Origin: Pseudomonadota bacterium
Lineage (GTDB): Bacteria > Pseudomonadota > Alphaproteobacteria > Rhizobiales > Rhizobiaceae
Length of the DNA: 64,000 bases
Assembly (NCBI GenBank): GCA_023451735.1
Contig: JAEXYH010000015.1
Coordinates: 71,784-135,783 of the forward strand
Direction of reading: 5' to 3'
Shown: one piece after another, positions 24,315 to 32,475 of the stretch
How the letters are laid out: every line of letters begins with the position of its first letter
Position numbering within the stretch: the first letter of the stretch is position 1
The notes under the pieces: model-generated
Told to the model about the DNA's origin: nothing
Databases searched by the model: none
The model's input: the letters and a program-made list of their open reading frames with translations, nothing else
Made by a program: the position numbers and the translations under genes

Positions 24315-27215
24315 TTATCGGCCGGACATCATCTCGCGTATCTTGTGCGCGAGGATCTCCATCGCGAATGGTTTGGTCACCAGCGCCATGTTGGGAGACA
24401 GCTGGCCGTTGCCGATGACGGCATTCTCCGCAAATCCAGTGATGAAAATTACCTTCACCTCCGGCAAAACGCCGAGCACGGCGTCGGCAACCTGGCGCCC
24501 GTTCATGCCTCCGGGCAGCCCGACATCCGTGATAAGAAGGTCGATAGCGGGCCTCGCCTCCAGAAGACGCATCGCACTGGGACCGTCGATCGCCTCGATG
24601 ACCTCGAAGCCAAGTTCCTGCGCAACCTCGACAACGAGCATGCGCACGGTTGGCTCGTCATCGACGACGAGAACGCGGCCAGCAGCTGAAGACTCCGCCA
24701 GCGAAGTCAGCCCGGCGTCGCCGATCTCCGAACCGAAGTCGATGGCCCCGTTTTCTGTGGCATGACGTGGCAGATAGATGCACATCGTGGTACCCATACC
24801 GACTTCAGTATAGATCCTGACCTGCCCGCCCGATTGTCTCGCAAAGCCATAGATCATCGACAAGCCGAGACCGGTCCCCTCACCCATCGGCTTGGTGGTG
24901 AAGAACGGCTCGAACGCATGCGCGGCGATGTCTTCGGTCATTCCGGTGCCGGTATCCGTTACGCAGACCGAGACATACTGGCCGGGTTCGAGGTCCCTCT
25001 CGCGTGCGGCGCGTTCGTCTAGCCACTTGTTTGCGGTCTCGATCGTGATGCGGCCACCGTCCGGCATGGCGTCACGGGCATTGATGCTCAGATTGAGGAT
25101 CGCGTTCTCGAGCTGGTTTGGATCGACCAGCGTTGTCCAGATCCCGGCTTTGCCGACCGTCTCGACCTCAATCTGTGGCCCTACCGTGCGACGGATCAGC
25201 TCTTCGATTCCGAACATCAAGCGATTGACGTCGGTTGGCTTCGGATCGAGTGTCTGACGCCGCGCGAAGGCCAAAAGTCGATGCGTGAGAGCCGCAGCAC
25301 GCCGCACCGCGCCCTGGGCAGCAACAGAGTATCGCTCCAACTCGTTCACACGACCCTGCGTAACGCGCAGCTGGATCATCTCCAACGCGCCCGAGATGCC
25401 TGTCAGCAGGTTGTTGAAGTCGTGTGCAAGCCCGCCGGTCAATTGTCCGACAGCTTCCATTTTCTGCGACTGCCGCAGCGCCTCTTCGGCCCGGTCGCGT
25501 TCGGCCGCCGTCTCTTCGACCTCTTCCACAAGACGCTGCCGATCCTGTTTGAGCTGGCGCTCGACGGCTTTCCTGTCGGACACGTCGAGCATTGCACCGA
25601 CCATCCGCAGGGCCGCACCGGCATCGTCGCGCAGGACATATCCGCGATCCAAAACGTCCGCATATGTTCCGTCGGCTCGGGCAAACCGATACTCATCGCT
25701 CCAATCGGTCCCGCCACCATCGATTACGGCATGGATGCTGACGTCGATTCGGCCGCGATCTTCGGGATGGATATGCTCGACCCACCACTCGCCGGTCGGC
25801 TCGACGTCCGCGAGATCGTGTCCATAGACAGCCGCCAAAGCGACGTTCCAGGTCACATGGTTCGCCCGAAAATCCCAATCCCACACCGCATCATTCGTCG
25901 CGCGTCCGGCCAGTCGCAGGCGCTCCTCCACTTCCTGCAAGGCCGCCTGGGCTCTCCGGTCGGACGTCACATCCTGGACAGTGCCGATCAGGCGGACTGC
26001 CACGTCGCCGTCGAAAATCACGCTGCCGCGGGCGTGGATATGGCGCTCGATGCCATCCTCAATTCCGATGGTCCGATACTGGGTGTCGAAAACACGATCG
26101 CCGTTGGGCTCGAGAGAGGCCGCCACGGCGGCGTCGGCGCTGGCGCGATCGCCCGGATGCAAGCCAGCCAGATAGGCCGTTTCGTAACTCACCGGAGCCC
26201 CCGGATGAAGCCCGAACAATTCACGGCAACGGTCGTCCCAATCGAGGCGACCTGTCTGGGGCCAGAAGTCGAACTGGCCAAGCCTCGCCGCCTTTGTGGC
26301 CAATTCAAGCTTCTCGCGGCTGGCGGTCAGTGAGGCCCGCGCCTCATGGGCATGTGTGACATCGGACGCGGCACCAAACCACTCGATGATCTCGCCATCC
26401 GCCTCGATGATCGGAACGGCACGCGACGAGGTCCAACCGATGCTCCCATCAGCCCTCCGAACCCGATGCTCGAGATCGAACGGGGCCCTCCTGGCGATCG
26501 CGTCAGCGATCGCTGCGAGTACCGTGGGCCGCTCCTCTTCTGGAATATAGGCTTCGAGCCAGCGAACCGACGGCTGATCGTTGTTAGCGAGGAATCCCCG
26601 CCCATCGAGCGGGCGCATTTCCTGCCAGTCAGCACTCATTCGGAAGATCACGTCCGACGTTGCCCCGATCAACGCCCGGAGACGCGCTTCGCTTTCTGAA
26701 AGTCGCGCCGCTTCCTGCGCAAGCATCCGCGCATCAACGTGCTTTCGCGTCGTGTCTACGGCGATATCGAGCATTCCGACGATCTCGCCTGCATCGTTGC
26801 GCAGCGGATTATAGGAAAAGCTCCAATAGGTATCCTCAGGATAACCGTTCCGGGTCATCAGCAGATGGAGGTCTTCCATCGCGACGGTCTCGCCCGCCAG
26901 GACCCGATCGATCATCGGCTCCAGTTCACCCCAGATCTCCGGCCAGACGTCCTTTATCGGTTTGCCTAATGCAGATGGATGACGCGCACCCAAGAAAGGA
27001 GCGTAGGCGTCATTGTACAGGAAGGTCTGGTCAGGCCCCCAGGTTGCGCACATCGCAAATCGCGACGACAGCATCAGATCGACAGCCGTTCGAAGCGATA
27101 TCGGCCATTCTCGACGATCGCCTAGCGGCGTCCTTATCCAATCAAAGGCAACGACGGCCGCCGCCATCTGGTTCGCGGCTTCTGGGGTGTCAGAAAAAAT
27201 CGAGCTCATTCCCAA
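24315..27215 (-). CDS. PAS-rich hybrid sensor histidine kinase
   Basis: 966 residues and no TM helix, so cytosolic. Four PAS-like modules cover residues about 25-155, 175-300, 310-440 and 450-570; then comes a coiled coil, the HisKA domain (phospho-accepting H598 in GGLAHDFNNLLTGI), the ATPase domain (NLSINARDAMPDGG, GTGLGLSMIYGF), and a C-terminal receiver with D897 (LLITDVGLPGGMNG). Such kinases pass phosphate within one protein and often to a phosphotransferase. The cognate signal is unknown. Similar in plan to the kinase at 32476-34869; both may feed the general stress response, though no PhyR is in the window. Confidence 0.92.
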   Translation of the reverse strand: MGMSSIFSDTPEAANQMAAAVVAFDWIRTPLGDRREWPISLRTAVDLMLSSRFAMCATWGPDQTFLYNDAYAPFLGARHPSALGKPIKDVWPEIWGELEPMIDRVLAGETVAMEDLHLLMTRNGYPEDTYWSFSYNPLRNDAGEIVGMLDIAVDTTRKHVDARMLAQEAARLSESEARLRALIGATSDVIFRMSADWQEMRPLDGRGFLANNDQPSVRWLEAYIPEEERPTVLAAIADAIARRAPFDLEHRVRRADGSIGWTSSRAVPIIEADGEIIEWFGAASDVTHAHEARASLTASREKLELATKAARLGQFDFWPQTGRLDWDDRCRELFGLHPGAPVSYETAYLAGLHPGDRASADAAVAASLEPNGDRVFDTQYRTIGIEDGIERHIHARGSVIFDGDVAVRLIGTVQDVTSDRRAQAALQEVEERLRLAGRATNDAVWDWDFRANHVTWNVALAAVYGHDLADVEPTGEWWVEHIHPEDRGRIDVSIHAVIDGGGTDWSDEYRFARADGTYADVLDRGYVLRDDAGAALRMVGAMLDVSDRKAVERQLKQDRQRLVEEVEETAAERDRAEEALRQSQKMEAVGQLTGGLAHDFNNLLTGISGALEMIQLRVTQGRVNELERYSVAAQGAVRRAAALTHRLLAFARRQTLDPKPTDVNRLMFGIEELIRRTVGPQIEVETVGKAGIWTTLVDPNQLENAILNLSINARDAMPDGGRITIETANKWLDERAARERDLEPGQYVSVCVTDTGTGMTEDIAAHAFEPFFTTKPMGEGTGLGLSMIYGFARQSGGQVRIYTEVGMGTTMCIYLPRHATENGAIDFGSEIGDAGLTSLAESSAAGRVLVVDDEPTVRMLVVEVAQELGFEVIEAIDGPSAMRLLEARPAIDLLITDVGLPGGMNGRQVADAVLGVLPEVKVIFITGFAENAVIGNGQLSPNMALVTKPFAMEILAHKIREMMSGR

Positions 27216-27283
27216 CGACTATTTGCTCCCGGGCGCAATGTCACGACCGACGACCGCGAATACGCGATCGGACGTGGGCACGG

Positions 27284-27472
27284 TCAGTGAGCGTATTGGG
27301 CGGCCGTTTCGCGAGCGAACTTCAAGCCTTCAACAGCCAGTTTGTTCGAATCGGTCTCAGCGCTGGTAGCGAGATATGATGTGACTGCCTGCCGCAAATC
27401 TCGCTCCGCCTCCGGACTGAGGTTGGCAATCATGCCGTACGTCAACATCACGCGATCTATTGCTTCTTGCAT
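27284..27472 (-). CDS. Small hypothetical protein under a strong EcfG-type promoter
   Basis: 62 residues, MQEAIDRVMLTYGMIANLSP with a helical, polar remainder. No family recognised. A perfect GGAAC-N16-CGTT promoter ends 24 bp upstream, so expression in the general stress response is likely. Confidence 0.7.
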   Translation of the reverse strand: MQEAIDRVMLTYGMIANLSPEAERDLRQAVTSYLATSAETDSNKLAVEGLKFARETAAQYAH

Positions 27473-27495
27473 CGAATAGCCCCCGAAAATCCCTC

Positions 27496-27520
27496 AACGC
27501 CGATCGGGAACAAAGGTTCC
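27496..27520 (-). promoter_or_regulatory. EcfG-type (general stress sigma) promoter
   Basis: Minus strand GGAAC-N16-CGTT, a perfect match, 24 bp before the start at 27472. Its -35 overlaps that of a divergent weaker promoter in the palindrome GGAACAAAGGTTCC. Confidence 0.8.
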
Positions 27521-27531
27521 TTGTTGGAGTT
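27507..27531 (+). promoter_or_regulatory. Weak EcfG-type promoter for the zinc-ribbon gene
   Basis: GGAAC-N16-AGTT, one mismatch, 28 bp before the start at 27559; back-to-back with the perfect promoter on the other strand. Confidence 0.45.
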
Positions 27532-27558
27532 CTAGGCGCGAAAAAGGGGAGAACCGCC

Positions 27559-27774
27559 ATGGATCGAATGACCTGCTGCGCAGATTGCCAGCGCCACTTG
27601 ATGCCTTACACCGTTATCAACGGCAGAACCGAGCTGCATTGTCCGGCATGTGACACTGCCGTTAACATTTCTAGCCCGTACGGCATTCCGGGAGCCGCGC
27701 CCGACAACCTACTGACGGTCGATCAAAGACCAGCCACCGCAAAGGCTCAGCGCGCATTATCTGCTGCAGCCTGA
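27559..27774 (+). CDS. Small zinc-ribbon protein
   Basis: 71 residues. CCADCQRHLMPYTVINGRTE and LHCPACDTAV give two CxxC pairs about 19 residues apart, consistent with a zinc ribbon. A polar, disordered tail follows. Function unknown; divergent from 27284-27472 with shared EcfG-like promoters. Confidence 0.68.
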   Translation: MDRMTCCADCQRHLMPYTVINGRTELHCPACDTAVNISSPYGIPGAAPDNLLTVDQRPATAKAQRALSAAA

Positions 27775-27826
27775 CTGCAACATTCACGCCCGCCGAAGGT
27801 GATAGCTGGACGAGGCTCTCGATCGA

Positions 27827-28066
27827 TCAACGACGGCGTGCGAAGATCATACCGCTAATGAACGCGACCGCGAGCATTCCGAGCGGTGCCGCCTTCGTGA
27901 CATCCTTGAGCATGTCCACATAGGTCTCGGGCCGCTTCGCTGCTTTAAGTTTATGCCTAAGGTGTCGTCCGACCTGATTGACATGTTCAGATGCGGCATC
28001 CACCGCATCTTTCGTGGCATCAAATGCTCTATCGCCGAGCGGCGTTCGCTCGGTGTCATCGGTCAT
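27827..28066 (-). CDS. ElaB/YqjD (DUF883)-like membrane-anchored small protein
   Basis: 79 residues, MTDDTERTPLGDRAFDATKD, an amphipathic helical middle (AASEHVNQVGRHLRHKLKAA) and a C-terminal TM helix (AAPLGMLAVAFISGMIFARRR). This layout is that of DUF883/ElaB-type ribosome-associated inner-membrane stress proteins. The start overlaps the preceding gene's end by 11 bp, so they form an operon. Confidence 0.7.
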   Translation of the reverse strand: MTDDTERTPLGDRAFDATKDAVDAASEHVNQVGRHLRHKLKAAKRPETYVDMLKDVTKAAPLGMLAVAFISGMIFARRR

Positions 28067-28241
28067 GGAGCTCGTCCGATTTCCGCGATCGCTTTGGTTG
28101 GGTTTCGCTGAGTGGGTCGGAGGCCGGAAACGTGTCCTCCAACTCCTTGTCGAGCCGCGATTGCTTACGATCCTCCTTGATCGCCTTCTCCGGATCTTCA
28201 GCATGCTTATCGACGGGATCGGGATCGAATTTCTTTGACAT
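28056..28241 (-). CDS. Small hydrophilic conserved protein (ETFPASDP type)
   Basis: 61 residues starting MSKKFDPDPVDKHAEDP, with the ending LEDTFPASDPLSETQPK seen in many small rhizobial proteins. Highly charged and probably disordered. Middle gene of a three-gene minus-strand run with 28264-28416 and 27827-28066. Confidence 0.68.
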   Translation of the reverse strand: MSKKFDPDPVDKHAEDPEKAIKEDRKQSRLDKELEDTFPASDPLSETQPKRSRKSDELHDR

Positions 28242-28263
28242 TGGATGCCTCCGTTTTCTCACG

Positions 28264-28416
28264 TCAATCGAGCGGGCGATCGTCGTCGGTAGGGGTTTGA
28301 GGCTCAGGCGTCGCGATGTCCCCGTGATCCTCCTGGTGCTCGTCGCGCTTTCCGTTGTCGCCCGGCGATGGTCGAAGGTCGTCCACGATGAAGGCGGGCG
28401 TTTTGTACGTGATCAA
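28264..28416 (-). CDS. Short acidic hypothetical protein
   Basis: 50 residues from a TTG start (ITYKTPAFIVDDLRPSPGDN, then Asp/Pro-rich sequence ending in TDDDRPLD). GAGAGGA lies 3-9 bp upstream of the TTG, which supports translation. No known family. Probably first in the run of three small genes ending at 27827. Confidence 0.5.
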   Translation of the reverse strand: MITYKTPAFIVDDLRPSPGDNGKRDEHQEDHGDIATPEPQTPTDDDRPLD

Positions 28417-28559
28417 GTGTCCTCTCCCTTTGAACTTTCACCAGGCATCTTGGTACCTATGGAGCAGGAAACGCGAGTCATCTCAAAGTGTTCCGGAACG
28501 AATCCCCGCAGGTGGGCTTGAGTCCCGGTTCCGTTGAGGCAGTTGAGTTGGAGTACACG

Positions 28560-29483
28560 ATGGCCCCGCGAGCCAACTGGAAAGGCTTTCTTCGCCTTTC
28601 ACTCGTCACATGCCCTGTAGCGCTTTACCCGGCCACATCCGACGCCGAGAAGGTCAGCCTGAACCAGCTAAACCGTAACACCGGTCACCGGATCAAGTAC
28701 CTCAAGGTAGATGCCGACACGGGCGAGGAAGTCGCAAACGAGGACATTGTCAAAGGCTACAAGGTCGATAAAGACACTTATATCGAAGTCGAAAAGGACG
28801 AACTGGACAACATCGCGCTCGACTCCACGCGGACGATCGAGATCGACGAATTCGTACCGAAGGACGACATCGACCAGCGATACGCTATTAGGCCATATTA
28901 CCTCGTTCCGGACGGCAAGGTCGGCCACGACGCCTATGCCGTCATTCGCGAAACCATTCGCAGCATGGACATGGTCGCGATCGGACGGCTGGTGCTGACG
29001 AGCCGTGAACACATCATTGCGCTGGAGCCGCTCAAGAACGGTCTGATGGGAACGCTGCTGCGATACCCGTATGAAGTGCGCACCGAGGACGAATATTTCG
29101 ACGACATCCAGGACGTGAAAGTCACGAAGGACATGCTCGACCTGGCACAACACATTGTCCAGCAAAAGACCGCCGATTTCGATCCCAGCAAGTTCGACGA
29201 CCGTTACGAATCCGCGCTTGTTGAACTCATCAACCAGAAGCGTGCCGGAGCTACGGTCAAACCACATGGCAAACCGCGCCCGGGGACCAACGTGGTGGAT
29301 CTGATGACTGCGCTTAAACAGAGCTTGAAGGGAGGCTCATCCACGCCCTCCCCCGTCAAGCGAAAGAGGATGTCCAAGCGCGCCACTGGCCAGAAAGAGA
29401 TGCTTCTGCCGATTGGCGGCAAGAAGGCGACCACTTCGAAGAAAGCAATATCGAAGTCCGCCAGCAAGCGTAAAGCTGGCTAG
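28560..29483 (+). CDS. ku: Ku protein, non-homologous end joining
   Basis: 307 residues starting MAPRANWKGFLRLSLVTCPV, the standard bacterial Ku opening. The core beta-barrel segments (EEVANEDIVKGYKVDKDTYI, ALDSTRTIEIDEFV, IRPYYLVPD, LVLTSREHIIALEP) are complete, followed by a Lys-rich C-terminal tail from about residue 260 typical of DNA-end-binding Ku. The ring-shaped dimer binds double-strand ends and recruits LigD, which is not in this window. The start is set by the family opening; an earlier in-frame ATG at 28488 is less likely. Followed directly by DUF1810. Confidence 0.95.
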   Translation: MAPRANWKGFLRLSLVTCPVALYPATSDAEKVSLNQLNRNTGHRIKYLKVDADTGEEVANEDIVKGYKVDKDTYIEVEKDELDNIALDSTRTIEIDEFVPKDDIDQRYAIRPYYLVPDGKVGHDAYAVIRETIRSMDMVAIGRLVLTSREHIIALEPLKNGLMGTLLRYPYEVRTEDEYFDDIQDVKVTKDMLDLAQHIVQQKTADFDPSKFDDRYESALVELINQKRAGATVKPHGKPRPGTNVVDLMTALKQSLKGGSSTPSPVKRKRMSKRATGQKEMLLPIGGKKATTSKKAISKSASKRKAG

Positions 29484-29963
29484 ATGCTCTGCACATGTTC
29501 CTTGACGGCGTTGGCATTGGAGAAAACGACAACGGATCGGTTCGATCTGCAACGCTTCGTCATCGCGCAACAGCCCGTCTACACCACGACCCTTGCCGAA
29601 TTGAAGGATGGCACGAAGCGGAGCCATTGGATGTGGTTCATCTTCCCGCAGGTTGAAGGCCTCGGACACAGTTCGATGGCGCAGCGGTACGCAATCAGAT
29701 CCTTAGGAGAAGCTGTTGCCTATCTCGCCCACCCATTGCTCGGGACGCGGCTTTTGGAATCGACTGATGCGGTGCTCAACGTAACTGGGAAGTCCGCGCA
29801 TCAAATATTCGGCTCGCCGGACGATGCAAAATTCAAGTCTTCCATGACCCTATTCGATCGTGCCGATCGCCGCGGGCCATACAGAGAGGTCCTAGATCGC
29901 TATTACGATGGCGAGACAGATGCCGTATCGTTGCGGATTATCGACGCCTGGGAAGGATCTTGA
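29484..29963 (+). CDS. DUF1810 family protein
   Basis: Up to 159 residues; the family region begins at DRFDLQRFVIAQQPVY and continues with LKDGTKRSHWMWFIFPQVEG and LGTRLLESTDAVLNVTGKSA. DUF1810 proteins are common, uncharacterised cytosolic proteins of about 140 residues. The ATG follows the Ku stop without a gap; a later start is possible. Co-transcription with ku is likely. Confidence 0.83.
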   Translation: MLCTCSLTALALEKTTTDRFDLQRFVIAQQPVYTTTLAELKDGTKRSHWMWFIFPQVEGLGHSSMAQRYAIRSLGEAVAYLAHPLLGTRLLESTDAVLNVTGKSAHQIFGSPDDAKFKSSMTLFDRADRRGPYREVLDRYYDGETDAVSLRIIDAWEGS

Positions 29964-29971
29964 ACTCGGTT

Positions 29972-30742
29972 TCAAGTCACGACTATCCAAGCCGGCGCAT
30001 GATCGCTGGCGTCGGGCTTCCCCCGCACTTTGCGATCCACTCCTGCCTTTTGCAGGCGATTGGCCATTTGCGGATCCAACAACAGATGATCGATCCGCAA
30101 TCCAGCATCTTTCTCGAACCGGCCCCGCCAATACGTCCAGAAAGTATACGGCGCCGTGTCAGGATGCATCCTACGAACCGCATCCGTCCATCCTTTTCCA
30201 AGCAGCGCTGCGAACAGTTTACGCGCCTCTGGCTGAACGAGGGCGTCGTTGTCCCACGATTTTGTTAGGTAAATGTCATCTGCCGTCGGAACGACGTTGA
30301 AGTCGCCGGCAAGCACGATCGGGGCGCCGGTCTTGCGCAGCATCGCCGCATGGCGGTTCAACCGCCTTAACCAAGAGAGCTTGTAGTCGAATTTGGGGCC
30401 CGGAAGCGGATTGCCATTGGGGGCGTAGAGACAGACGACGACAATCCCGTCGATGACGGCCTCCAAGTAGCGGCTTTGCGTGTCTTTCGCGTCTCCAGGC
30501 AACCTTCGCCGGGTGACGAAAATCTCCGCTTTGCGCGAAAGGATCGCGACGCCATTCCAGGTCCGCTGTCCGACCCACGAGGCCGAGTAACCGACCTTCA
30601 ACAGAGCGGCCTCGGGAAAGGCGTTCTGATCTGCCTTCAATTCCTGCAGGCAGACAATATCCGGCTTTGACGACTTCAACCAGGCAAGCAGATTTGGGAG
30701 CCGCTTGTTGATGTTGTTGATGTTGAATGTCGCAATCTTCAC
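29972..30742 (-). CDS. xthA: Exodeoxyribonuclease III
   Basis: 256 residues. Catalytic features of ExoIII are present: FNINNIN at the N-terminus, CLQELKAD (metal-binding Glu), WNGVAILSR, YAPNGNP, GDFNVVPTADD, DAVRRMHPD, RIDHLLLDP and the last DASDHAPAWI (Asp-His). Cleaves abasic sites and resects 3' ends in base excision repair. It overlaps the upstream gene by 4 bp (ATGA). Convergent with ku-DUF1810, 8 bp apart. Confidence 0.94.
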   Translation of the reverse strand: MKIATFNINNINKRLPNLLAWLKSSKPDIVCLQELKADQNAFPEAALLKVGYSASWVGQRTWNGVAILSRKAEIFVTRRRLPGDAKDTQSRYLEAVIDGIVVVCLYAPNGNPLPGPKFDYKLSWLRRLNRHAAMLRKTGAPIVLAGDFNVVPTADDIYLTKSWDNDALVQPEARKLFAALLGKGWTDAVRRMHPDTAPYTFWTYWRGRFEKDAGLRIDHLLLDPQMANRLQKAGVDRKVRGKPDASDHAPAWIVVT

Positions 30743-31080
30743 GCTTTCTGCCTCTCATGACGTCGCAGACCAGCAAACCATTCAGCGTATGGAGTGTTCT
30801 TCGCCATGTGCCGATTGAGGTCCGGAGCTCCGTCATTCCACCAGACTGGCCCCCGTTCCCCCAGCAAGCGCTTTGCGACATCGACGGCTTCATGGGCGGC
30901 GGCCTCGCCCGCTTGGTCATGCCGACCTTTCGCCTCCTTGACCGATCGCCGCGCCGACATGAGCTCGGAGACCAGCGCAGCTTTTCGCTCGATCGATAGT
31001 CGCGGATTCGCAAGACGCCATAGCCGACCGCGTACGACAAAATACCGACCGTCGGGTGTCACTGGATGTTGCAAATTCAT
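30739..31080 (-). CDS. Conserved hypothetical protein coupled to exonuclease III
   Basis: 113 residues starting MNLQHPVTPDGRYFVVRGRL, with KAALVSELMSARRSVKEAK, RGPVWWNDGAPDLNRHMAKN and PYAEWFAGLRRHE. The pattern is one I associate with small proteins widespread in Bradyrhizobium near repair genes, but no function is known. The 4-bp overlap with xthA indicates a joint transcript. Confidence 0.75.
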   Translation of the reverse strand: MNLQHPVTPDGRYFVVRGRLWRLANPRLSIERKAALVSELMSARRSVKEAKGRHDQAGEAAAHEAVDVAKRLLGERGPVWWNDGAPDLNRHMAKNTPYAEWFAGLRRHERQKA

Positions 31081-31134
31081 TGATTTACCGGGGTTTGATC
31101 CGCTGCCGGCCACAGCGGATCGACAAATATCGGG

Positions 31135-31644
31135 TCAACAGGCGGCCTTTTTGTTGACGCCCTTCCGGAGCGCGATGGTATTCAGTTTTGTATTCGCGGC
31201 TTTCTCCTCGTTGAGGTTTGTCGTGAGCAACCGCACGACATCGTCATGCCCCAGTTCCTCGGCCCATGCGATCAGTGTCCCATACCGAGCGATTTCGTAA
31301 TGCTCGACCGCCTGCGAATTGGCGACAATGGCAGCGTCAAGAACAGCTTTGTCGGCAATCTCGCCGGCTGTCTCGTTAGCCTCTTTGACAAGGCCATCGA
31401 TGGCTGGGCAGTCTGTGCCGCTTGGCTCCTTGCCTAGTTTTTTGAAAACCTGCTCCAACCGGCCGATCTGCTTCTCGGTTTCCTCAAGGTGAGCCTTCAG
31501 ACCGGCGGCGAGATCGCGGTTGGTTGCGAGATCGATCATCTTCGGCAACGCCTTCGTAATCTGGTTTTCGGCGTAATAGATATCCTGCAGACCATGCACG
31601 AACATATCGTCCATCGTCTTGATGTCCTTGCTGAACAGTCCCAT
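31135..31644 (-). CDS. Ferritin-like DUF892 (YciE/YciF type) protein
   Basis: 169 residues starting MGLFSKDIKTMDDMFVHGLQ, then YYAENQITKALPKMIDLA, LEETEKQIGRLEQVFKKLG and EHYEIARYGTLIAWAEELGH: a four-helix bundle with the Glu/His di-iron pattern of DUF892. The family is tied to general and osmotic stress. A perfect EcfG-type promoter lies 42 bp upstream. The start is fixed by the family N-terminus. Confidence 0.9.
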   Translation of the reverse strand: MGLFSKDIKTMDDMFVHGLQDIYYAENQITKALPKMIDLATNRDLAAGLKAHLEETEKQIGRLEQVFKKLGKEPSGTDCPAIDGLVKEANETAGEIADKAVLDAAIVANSQAVEHYEIARYGTLIAWAEELGHDDVVRLLTTNLNEEKAANTKLNTIALRKGVNKKAAC

Positions 31645-31685
31645 CGCATTCTCCTCGGTTAAGGACACCCTGCAGGCGCCCTTGA

Positions 31686-31710
31686 AACGCCGTTCTTTCG
31701 GCGCCGTTCC
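31686..31710 (-). promoter_or_regulatory. EcfG-type promoter for the DUF892 gene
   Basis: Minus strand GGAAC-N16-CGTT, a perfect match, 42 bp before the DUF892 start. Confidence 0.82.
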
Positions 31711-31727
31711 TCCCCAAGCACGGATCG

Positions 31728-31752
31728 GGAACTGGTGTCGCCTTCTGCGGTT
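31728..31752 (+). promoter_or_regulatory. EcfG-like promoter for the DUF2177 gene
   Basis: GGAAC-N16-GGTT (one mismatch), 19 bp before the start at 31772; divergent from the perfect promoter at 31686-31710. Confidence 0.5.
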
Positions 31753-31771
31753 GAGCCGCAATGGAGGATCA

Positions 31772-32173
31772 ATGCATTACATTATCGTCTACTTGAGTAC
31801 GCTCGCAGTGTTGCTCCCTCTCGACTTCGCCTTTCTAGGCACCGTCGGCAAGCGGATGTATCAGGAACGTATCGGAGAGTTGATGCTCGACATGCCGAGG
31901 CTCTCGGCCGCGATTTTATTCTATGCGCTGTACATCGCAGGAATTGTGCTATTCGTGAACGGGGCCAATCCGTCGAACTCGAAGTCAAACCTGGCGCTGG
32001 GAGCCATGTTTGGCCTGTTCTGCTACGCGACTTTCGCGCTGACCAACATGGCAATTTTGAAACAATGGCAGTGGTCGCTCGTGATCCCTGACATTGCTTG
32101 GGGCATGATCCTCACTGCGGTAGCCGCGACGGTCGGCGGGCTCGTGGCTAGTTGGATAATCTCCCGAATTTAA
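31772..32173 (+). CDS. DUF2177 family membrane protein
   Basis: 133 residues with four TM helices: MHYIIVYLSTLAVLLPLDFA, ILFYALYIAGIVLFVNG, LGAMFGLFCYATFALTNMA and WGMILTAVAATVGGLVASWI. The motif LDxAFLG and YALTN-like centre identify DUF2177, a small uncharacterised inner-membrane family. AGGAG lies 5 bp before the start. Confidence 0.87.
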   Translation: MHYIIVYLSTLAVLLPLDFAFLGTVGKRMYQERIGELMLDMPRLSAAILFYALYIAGIVLFVNGANPSNSKSNLALGAMFGLFCYATFALTNMAILKQWQWSLVIPDIAWGMILTAVAATVGGLVASWIISRI

Positions 32174-32262
32174 CGACGCCGCGCGCTTCGAAAGAGCGGT
32201 TACGCAACGTTTCCCGAGAAACTGAATTGCAAGGTCCCAACGCAATCGCAAAGGTAAGAGAC

Positions 32263-32457
32263 ATGCTGACAGATGACGCGCTTCTCACCTTGCGTGAGAT
32301 CGAGGAAGCAATCGCCTTCGATGACGACGAGCGCGCCGCGCCGCTGGTTATCGAGGGATATGTCGAAAAGATTGGCGACCTTTACCAGCTCACTCCCAAG
32401 GGCGAAAAGGCGCTCCTCGACAACGGCGCGGCCCTGATCGTCACCTCAGAAGAATGA
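32263..32457 (+). CDS. Small hypothetical protein
   Basis: 64 residues, MLTDDALLTLREIEEAIAFD and APLVIEGYVEKIGDLYQLTP. The ending LYQLTPKGEKAL resembles the wing of a winged helix. Start at the internal ATG favoured by composition. No family assigned. Confidence 0.6.
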   Translation: MLTDDALLTLREIEEAIAFDDDERAAPLVIEGYVEKIGDLYQLTPKGEKALLDNGAALIVTSEE

Positions 32458-32475
32458 GTCTTGTCGGTGGCCCTG

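Noticed and set aside
28488..28559. Longer start of Ku
   Set aside because: The 24 extra residues show no Ku similarity; the family begins at MAPRANWKG.
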